From: Oscillospiraceae bacterium
Lineage (GTDB): Bacteria > Bacillota > Clostridia > Oscillospirales > Oscillospiraceae
Direction of reading: 5' to 3'
Assembly: GCA_015068455.1 (NCBI GenBank)
Contig: SVKO01000006.1
Location: 1-64,000 of the forward strand
Length of the DNA: 64,000 nt
Shown here: positions 60,150-64,000 of the stretch, piece by piece
Layout of the letters: each line of letters opens with the position of its first letter
Numbering within the stretch: the first letter of the stretch is position 1
Position numbers and translations under genes: made by a program
Notes under the pieces: model-generated
Seen by the model: only the letters and a program-made list of their open reading frames with translations
Database searches by the model: none
Told to the model about the DNA's origin: nothing

Positions 60150-61619
60150 TCAGGGGAAGTTGGGAGAGCCGGTGTTAAGGAAACCGTTCCCCGAATAGTT
60201 GATGCCGAAGGGATCGGAAGTGCCGGACGTGGATTGGGCGGCCTGATTCTGCTGGCGGGCTTCGTAATATGCCTGGTACTGCCGTTCCCGTTCCGCCTTG
60301 AAATAATCTTCCAGAGACTGTTCATAGCTGTTTAAGGTTTTATCTTCCTCACGGGGCGGCTCCGGTTCTTCCTCCGGCAGCATGATGGGCGGAATGGGTA
60401 CGGTCACGGAGTCGCCGTTGGGCATGGTAATAGAGGCAGAGCCGCTGCCAGCGGGCTTCTCGGGTTGACTGTCTGAGACGGAAGGCTGTGTTTTTTGCTC
60501 GGAAACGCCGGTGGGTGACGCTGTGGACGTCGGTTTCGGCGCGACGTCAGGCTGCGTCTGAAGCGCCGTCTCCGGGGTTTCCGCTGCGGCCTGCGCTTCT
60601 GTCCCAGGTTCGGGGTCCTCTTCGATCTCCGGCTCCGGTTCGGGCTCAGGCTCCGGTTCCGGTTCGGGCTCCGGTTCGGGGGCGGGGGGCGCTTCAGGAG
60701 CTTCCTGCACCGCCGCGGGCTTTTCCGGCGCCGCGGGAGCCTGCTTTGCTGCATCTGTGGCGAAAACTGTGAGAGAAACAATGCACAGCACAAGTGCCAG
60801 GGCGGCGCTGATGACCGGCAGGCGCTTTGCCTTGATGATGGCCTTCAGGCGGCTGCCGGTGCTGCTGAAGGAGAAGCCGGCGTCCAGCAGATGCTGCAGC
60901 TTGCCCGTCTCCATGGCCACCAGCGTGGTGGCATAGGCCTTTTTCGCGCCGAGCTGCCGGATGGCCTGCTCGTCGCAGCGCATCTCCATATCCTGGGTGG
61001 CGACGTAATACATGATCCAAACAAGGGGATTGAACCAGTGCACTGCCAGAGCAAAAAGCATGAGATACCGCCGGGGCACGTCGAAATGGCGGATGTGGCA
61101 CAGCTCATGCAGGTACACATGGCGCAGCTGCTCCGGGGTGGCAAAATCCTCGGCGGGGATCAGAATGGTGGGATGGAAAAACCCGTAGGCCAGGGGCGAG
61201 GGCAGGCCGGGCAGGGTCTTGACCCTAACCCATGAAGGAATCTCCGATGGCTGTGCCGCCACAGGCTCGGCCTTGCGGAAGCGCCAGAGATTGCGCCCGT
61301 GGGCGATCAGAACGACGGCGAGCAGGAGCGCACCGCCGGCGATCCAGACGATCCGCCACCAGGGCATGGCCGTGGGCTGTGACGCTGTTGCCGTCCGGGC
61401 GGCAACAGCCTGGACCGCGATTGCCGTATCCGGCCGATTGACCAGCGTATAAATGCTGAATGGAAGCCGGAAACGGAAAGAAATCAGAAGAAGGGCGTTG
61501 GCAACCAGCCACAGGACGAGGAAGGTCCTGCGGGATACGATGTTTTGAAATGCAGCGCGAAGGAGAAGAACCGCAAAGATGAACACGCCTCCGGTGACTG
61601 ACATGTTCAGAAGGCTCAT
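60150..61619 (-). CDS. BlaR1/MecR1-like M56 protease sensor
   Basis: A 489-aa membrane sensor-protease. Three N-terminal TM helices, then the cytoplasmic M56 zinc protease (HELCH at 171-175, third ligand Glu in RCDEQA near 217), and a TM helix near 270-290 (VISAALALVLCIVSLTVF). The expected penicillin-binding sensor domain is absent. Instead about 200 outer residues are Pro/Glu-rich (EP repeats) and then unrecognised. By analogy it would cleave or inactivate the BlaI-type repressor encoded just upstream (4-bp overlap). What it senses is unknown; its position suggests cell-surface signals. Confidence 0.85.
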   Translation of the reverse strand: MSLLNMSVTGGVFIFAVLLLRAAFQNIVSRRTFLVLWLVANALLLISFRFRLPFSIYTLVNRPDTAIAVQAVAARTATASQPTAMPWWRIVWIAGGALLLAVVLIAHGRNLWRFRKAEPVAAQPSEIPSWVRVKTLPGLPSPLAYGFFHPTILIPAEDFATPEQLRHVYLHELCHIRHFDVPRRYLMLFALAVHWFNPLVWIMYYVATQDMEMRCDEQAIRQLGAKKAYATTLVAMETGKLQHLLDAGFSFSSTGSRLKAIIKAKRLPVISAALALVLCIVSLTVFATDAAKQAPAAPEKPAAVQEAPEAPPAPEPEPEPEPEPEPEPEPEIEEDPEPGTEAQAAAETPETALQTQPDVAPKPTSTASPTGVSEQKTQPSVSDSQPEKPAGSGSASITMPNGDSVTVPIPPIMLPEEEPEPPREEDKTLNSYEQSLEDYFKAERERQYQAYYEARQQNQAAQSTSGTSDPFGINYSGNGFLNTGSPNFP

Positions 61620-61978
61620 GTGTCGTCCTCCATCTGCTCCAGGGTTTCATAGAGGGATTTCAGCTGCTTTGCATTGAGCTTGCCCTGGCCGATCAGTGCG
61701 GTCATCAGAAGATCCACGCTGCCGCCGTATTCGTTGTTGATCAGCTGTTCAGTCTCCGCGCGGATGACCTCTTCGCGGGTGAGGCAGGGGGTGCAGAGAT
61801 AGTCCGGCTCGTCCCGGCGGATCAGGCCCTTGTCCACGCAGCGGCCGACCATGGTATAGGTTGTGGTCTTGGCCCACTTTGCCGAGGTCCACAGAGCGGC
61901 GGAGATCTCCTTCGCCGTCATGGGGCCGGAGGACCAAAGCAGATCCATGATGATCCGCTCGCCTTTTGTCAGCGTCAT
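61616..61978 (-). CDS. BlaI/MecI/CopY-family repressor
   Basis: A 120-aa winged-helix repressor. AGAGGAGT precedes the ATG at 61978. Features: LTKGERIIMDLLWSSGPMTA, ALWTSAKWAKTTTYTMVGRC (recognition helix region), and a helical dimerisation tail. In the BlaI family the sensor protease cleaves the repressor to induce genes. The gene starts the blaI-blaR1-SLH-SLH cluster and has a palindromic operator at its promoter. Confidence 0.9.
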   Translation of the reverse strand: MTLTKGERIIMDLLWSSGPMTAKEISAALWTSAKWAKTTTYTMVGRCVDKGLIRRDEPDYLCTPCLTREEVIRAETEQLINNEYGGSVDLLMTALIGQGKLNAKQLKSLYETLEQMEDDT

Positions 61979-62009
61979 ATTGATTACTCCTCTCGAATCT
62001 AACAAATTA

Positions 62010-62019
62010 GAACATGTTC
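62010..62019 (-). promoter_or_regulatory. Candidate BlaI operator
   Basis: The perfect palindrome GAACATGTTC lies just downstream of the -10 box and is flanked by TTAG/CTAA half sites. It is a likely repressor binding site. Confidence 0.6.
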
Positions 62020-62048
62020 ATACTAACGCAATGAAATTGATTTGTCAA
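62020..62048 (-). promoter_or_regulatory. blaI promoter
   Basis: On the minus strand TTGACA (62048-62043), 17 bp, TAGTAT (62025-62020). Confidence 0.8.
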
Positions 62049-62057
62049 CAGGATAAT

Positions 62058-62089
62058 AAAAAAGCCTCTCCAGATGGAGAGGCTTTTTT
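62058..62089. terminator. Bidirectional terminator between the two blaI-blaR1 copies
   Basis: GCCTCTCC / GGAGAGGC stem with T-runs on both sides. It ends the upstream blaR1 copy. Confidence 0.85.
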
Positions 62090-62175
62090 GAAAAGGATCA
62101 GTAGAACAGGCTCAGGTCGATGGCGACTGTTGATTACGGATCTTATTAATTTCATGAATTGGGAAATAAAGATCA

Positions 62176-63672
62176 TTACGGATAGAGAGAAATACCGGAG
62201 AATCCCGCAGGTTGAGGCGTCTGCGGATAGGGATCAGGCGTGCCGGGGATTCCTGCAGGACGGGCAGTTGGCAGGGTCGCATACGGATCCGGCATGGCGC
62301 TTCTGGGGCCCACGGGTTCGGAGGCCTGGGCGGCTGCGGCTGCCTCGGCGGCCTGCTTTTGCTGGATGATCTCCCGGTTCTTTTCATACTCTTTCTGCAT
62401 CAGTTGTTCAAAATAATCTGCAGGTGAATCGCCCGGTGCGTCGTTCGGTGGATCATACTCAGGCTCGGATTCTTCTGGATATTTTAGCGATTCCGGCACC
62501 GAGGGCACCGGCACGGAGGCGGAGCGGCCGTCCGGCAGTGTGACGTCAACGTGGACCTGTCCTGCGGGTGCGTCAGCTTTGCCTGAAGGCGTCGGGGACG
62601 GCTGCTGCTCCGGCGTAGCGGGCGCTGACAGCGCAGCGGGACCGGCGTCGGGAGCATCCGCCTCCGGTTCAGTCTCCGGGGCTTCTGTCGACTCTGGTAC
62701 GGGTTCAGGTTCCGGTTCGGGCTCCGGTTCGGGGGCGGGGGGCGCTTCAGGAGCTTCCTGCACCGCCGCGGGCTTTTCCGGCTCGGCGGGAGCCTGCTTT
62801 GCCGCGTCCGTGGCAAAGACGGTTAGAGAAACGATGCACAGCACGAGTGCCAGGGCGGCGCTGATGACCGGCAGGCGGCGGGCCCTCAGAATGGCCTTCA
62901 GGCGGCTGCCGGTGCTGCTGAAGGAGAAGCCGGCGTCCAGCAGATGCTGCAGCTTGCCCGTCTCCATGGCCACCAGCGTGGTGGCATAGGCCTTTTTCGC
63001 GCCGAGCTGCCGGATGGCCTGCTCGTCGCAGCGCATCTCCATATCCTGGGTGGCGACGTAATACATGATCCAAACAAGGGGATTGAACCAGTGCACTGCC
63101 AGAGCAAAAAGCATGAGATACCGCCGGGGCACGTCGAAATGGCGGATGTGGCACAGCTCATGCAGGTACACATGGCGCAGCTGCTCCGGGGTGGCAAAAT
63201 CCTCGGCGGGGATCAGAATGGTGGGATGGAAAAACCCGTAGGCCAGGGGCGAGGGCAGGCCGGGCAGGGTCTTGACCCTAACCCATGAAGGAATCTCCGA
63301 TGGCTGTGCCGCCACAGGCTCGGCCTTGCGGAAGCGCCAGAGATTGCGCCCGTGGGCGATCAGAACGACGGCGAGCAGGAGCGCACCGCCGGCGATCCAG
63401 ACGATCCGCCACCAGGGCATGGCCGCGGGCTGTGACGCTGTCGCCGTCCGGGCGGCAACAGCCTGGACCGCGACTGCCGTATCCGGCTGATTGACCAGCG
63501 TATAAATGCTGATCGGAAGCCGGAAACGGAAAGGAATCAGCAGCAGGGCGTTGGCCGCCAGCCACAGGATCAGAAAGGTCCTGCGGGATACGATGTTTTG
63601 AAATGCAGCGCGAAGGAGAAGAACCGCAAGGATGAACACGCCTCCGGTGACTGACATGTTCAGAAGGCTCAT
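62176..63672 (-). CDS. BlaR1/MecR1-like M56 protease sensor, second copy
   Basis: A 498-aa paralogue of the sensor at 60150. Residues 1 to about 323 are nearly identical (same HELCH, TM helices and EP-repeat), with a few changes near the second TM segment (LAANALLLIPF vs LVANALLLISF). The outer tail is different in sequence but keeps short similar elements (VTLPDGRSASVPVPS vs ITMPNGDSVTVPIPP). It has its own terminator, so it does not run into the SLH genes. Confidence 0.85.
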   Translation of the reverse strand: MSLLNMSVTGGVFILAVLLLRAAFQNIVSRRTFLILWLAANALLLIPFRFRLPISIYTLVNQPDTAVAVQAVAARTATASQPAAMPWWRIVWIAGGALLLAVVLIAHGRNLWRFRKAEPVAAQPSEIPSWVRVKTLPGLPSPLAYGFFHPTILIPAEDFATPEQLRHVYLHELCHIRHFDVPRRYLMLFALAVHWFNPLVWIMYYVATQDMEMRCDEQAIRQLGAKKAYATTLVAMETGKLQHLLDAGFSFSSTGSRLKAILRARRLPVISAALALVLCIVSLTVFATDAAKQAPAEPEKPAAVQEAPEAPPAPEPEPEPEPEPVPESTEAPETEPEADAPDAGPAALSAPATPEQQPSPTPSGKADAPAGQVHVDVTLPDGRSASVPVPSVPESLKYPEESEPEYDPPNDAPGDSPADYFEQLMQKEYEKNREIIQQKQAAEAAAAAQASEPVGPRSAMPDPYATLPTARPAGIPGTPDPYPQTPQPAGFSGISLYP

Positions 63673-64000
63673 GCGTCGTCCTCCATCTGCTCCAGGGTTT
63701 CATAGAGGGATTTCAGCTGCTTTGCATTGAGCTTGCCCTGGCCGATCAGCGCGGTCATCAGAAGATCCACGCTGCCGCCGTATTCGTTGTTGATCAGCTG
63801 TTCAGTCTCCGCGCGGATGACCTCTTCGCGGGTGAGGCAGGGGGTGCAGAGATAGTCCGGCTCGTCCCGGCGGATCAGGCCCTTGTCCACGCAGCGGCCG
63901 ACCATGGTATAGGTTGTGGTCTTGGCCCACTTTGCCGAGGTCCACAGAGCGGCGGAGATCTCCTTCGCCGTCATGGGGCCGGAGGACCAAAGCAGATCCA
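63669..64000 (-). CDS. BlaI-family repressor, second copy (cut by window end)
   Basis: The visible 110 codons match the repressor at 61616 almost residue for residue (MDLLWSSGPMTA, TSAKWAKTTTYTMVGRC). The N-terminal ten or so residues lie beyond the window. It overlaps its blaR1 partner by 4 bp exactly as in the first copy. Confidence 0.9.
   Translation of the reverse strand, partial: DLLWSSGPMTAKEISAALWTSAKWAKTTTYTMVGRCVDKGLIRRDEPDYLCTPCLTREEVIRAETEQLINNEYGGSVDLLMTALIGQGKLNAKQLKSLYETLEQMEDDA

Larger units (their letters stand above)
60690..62045. repeat. Tandem duplication unit, copy 1
   Basis: This segment recurs about 2053 bp to the right (copy 2 at roughly 62743-64000 and beyond). It covers blaI and the membrane-protease half of blaR1. 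Equivalent landmarks (blaR1 start at 61619 and 63672, blaI stop at 61616 and 63669) are exactly 2053 bp apart. The 5' border of copy 2 is outside the window. Confidence 0.85.

Noticed and set aside
60600-60700. GGTTCCGGTTCGGGCTC repeat considered as a non-coding tandem repeat
   Set aside because: It encodes the EP-repeat hinge of the blaR1-like gene in frame.

Overview
The window looks like a chromosomal segment of a spore-forming, anaerobic Gram-positive bacterium of the class Clostridia, most likely Oscillospiraceae-like. The reasons are the spoIIGA-sigE pair, T-box leaders before pheST and valS, an IreB-type regulator, DUF951, SatD/DUF3307, at least six SLH-domain surface proteins, high-GC housekeeping genes and a few clearly AT-richer islands. 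Species assignment is inference.

Layout. 1-270: the 3' end of 23S rRNA, 5S rRNA and a terminator. 300-6500: three SLH surface proteins (BIG2-type, Cys-rich type, lysozyme fusion) around a GtrA-like membrane protein. 6500-7360: a damaged thyA-folA locus in which the N-terminus of thymidylate synthase is joined out of frame to the C-terminal two thirds of dihydrofolate reductase. 7700-15400: a small CFI-box protein, DEAD-box helicase, DprA-like protein, a heavy-metal permease, HAD hydrolase, an SH3-NlpC/P60 hydrolase and ireB. 15500-23100: pheST with T-box, nnrD, several unknown genes and tRNA-Val. 23300-32200: exonuclease III, an SLH-NlpC/P60 enzyme, nth and a DMT transporter, rarA-DUF951, spoIIGA-sigE. 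32350-35300: T-box and valS. 35600-45400: kynureninase, an AbrB-ABC operon, ApbE, a DUF4349 lipoprotein, a double-OB SSB, HtrA protease and an HPr-like protein. 45470-50650: uvrC-rsmD-coaD-coiled-coil gene, then a phosphohexomutase. 50880-56200: satD-DUF3307-GH32-HAD-GH32, a probable five-gene operon. 56320-64000: tRNA-Pro and, on the minus strand, blaI-blaR1-(BIG2/SLH)-(LRR/SLH), preceded by a second, nearly identical blaI-blaR1 copy that runs off the window.

The most interesting region is 56.4-64 kb. A BlaI-type repressor and an M56 protease sensor sit directly upstream of two SLH surface-protein genes with no visible terminator between them. The sensor lacks a penicillin-binding domain and ends in a Pro/Glu-rich outer tail. 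The sensor-repressor unit is tandemly duplicated at a 2053-bp period: the membrane and protease halves are nearly identical but the outer tails have diverged. I infer a protease-relieved repression circuit that controls cell-surface proteins. A related two-gene SLH cassette lies at 452-4670.

Limits: all calls come from reading the sequence and translations; no database search was run. Domain borders and residue numbers are approximate.
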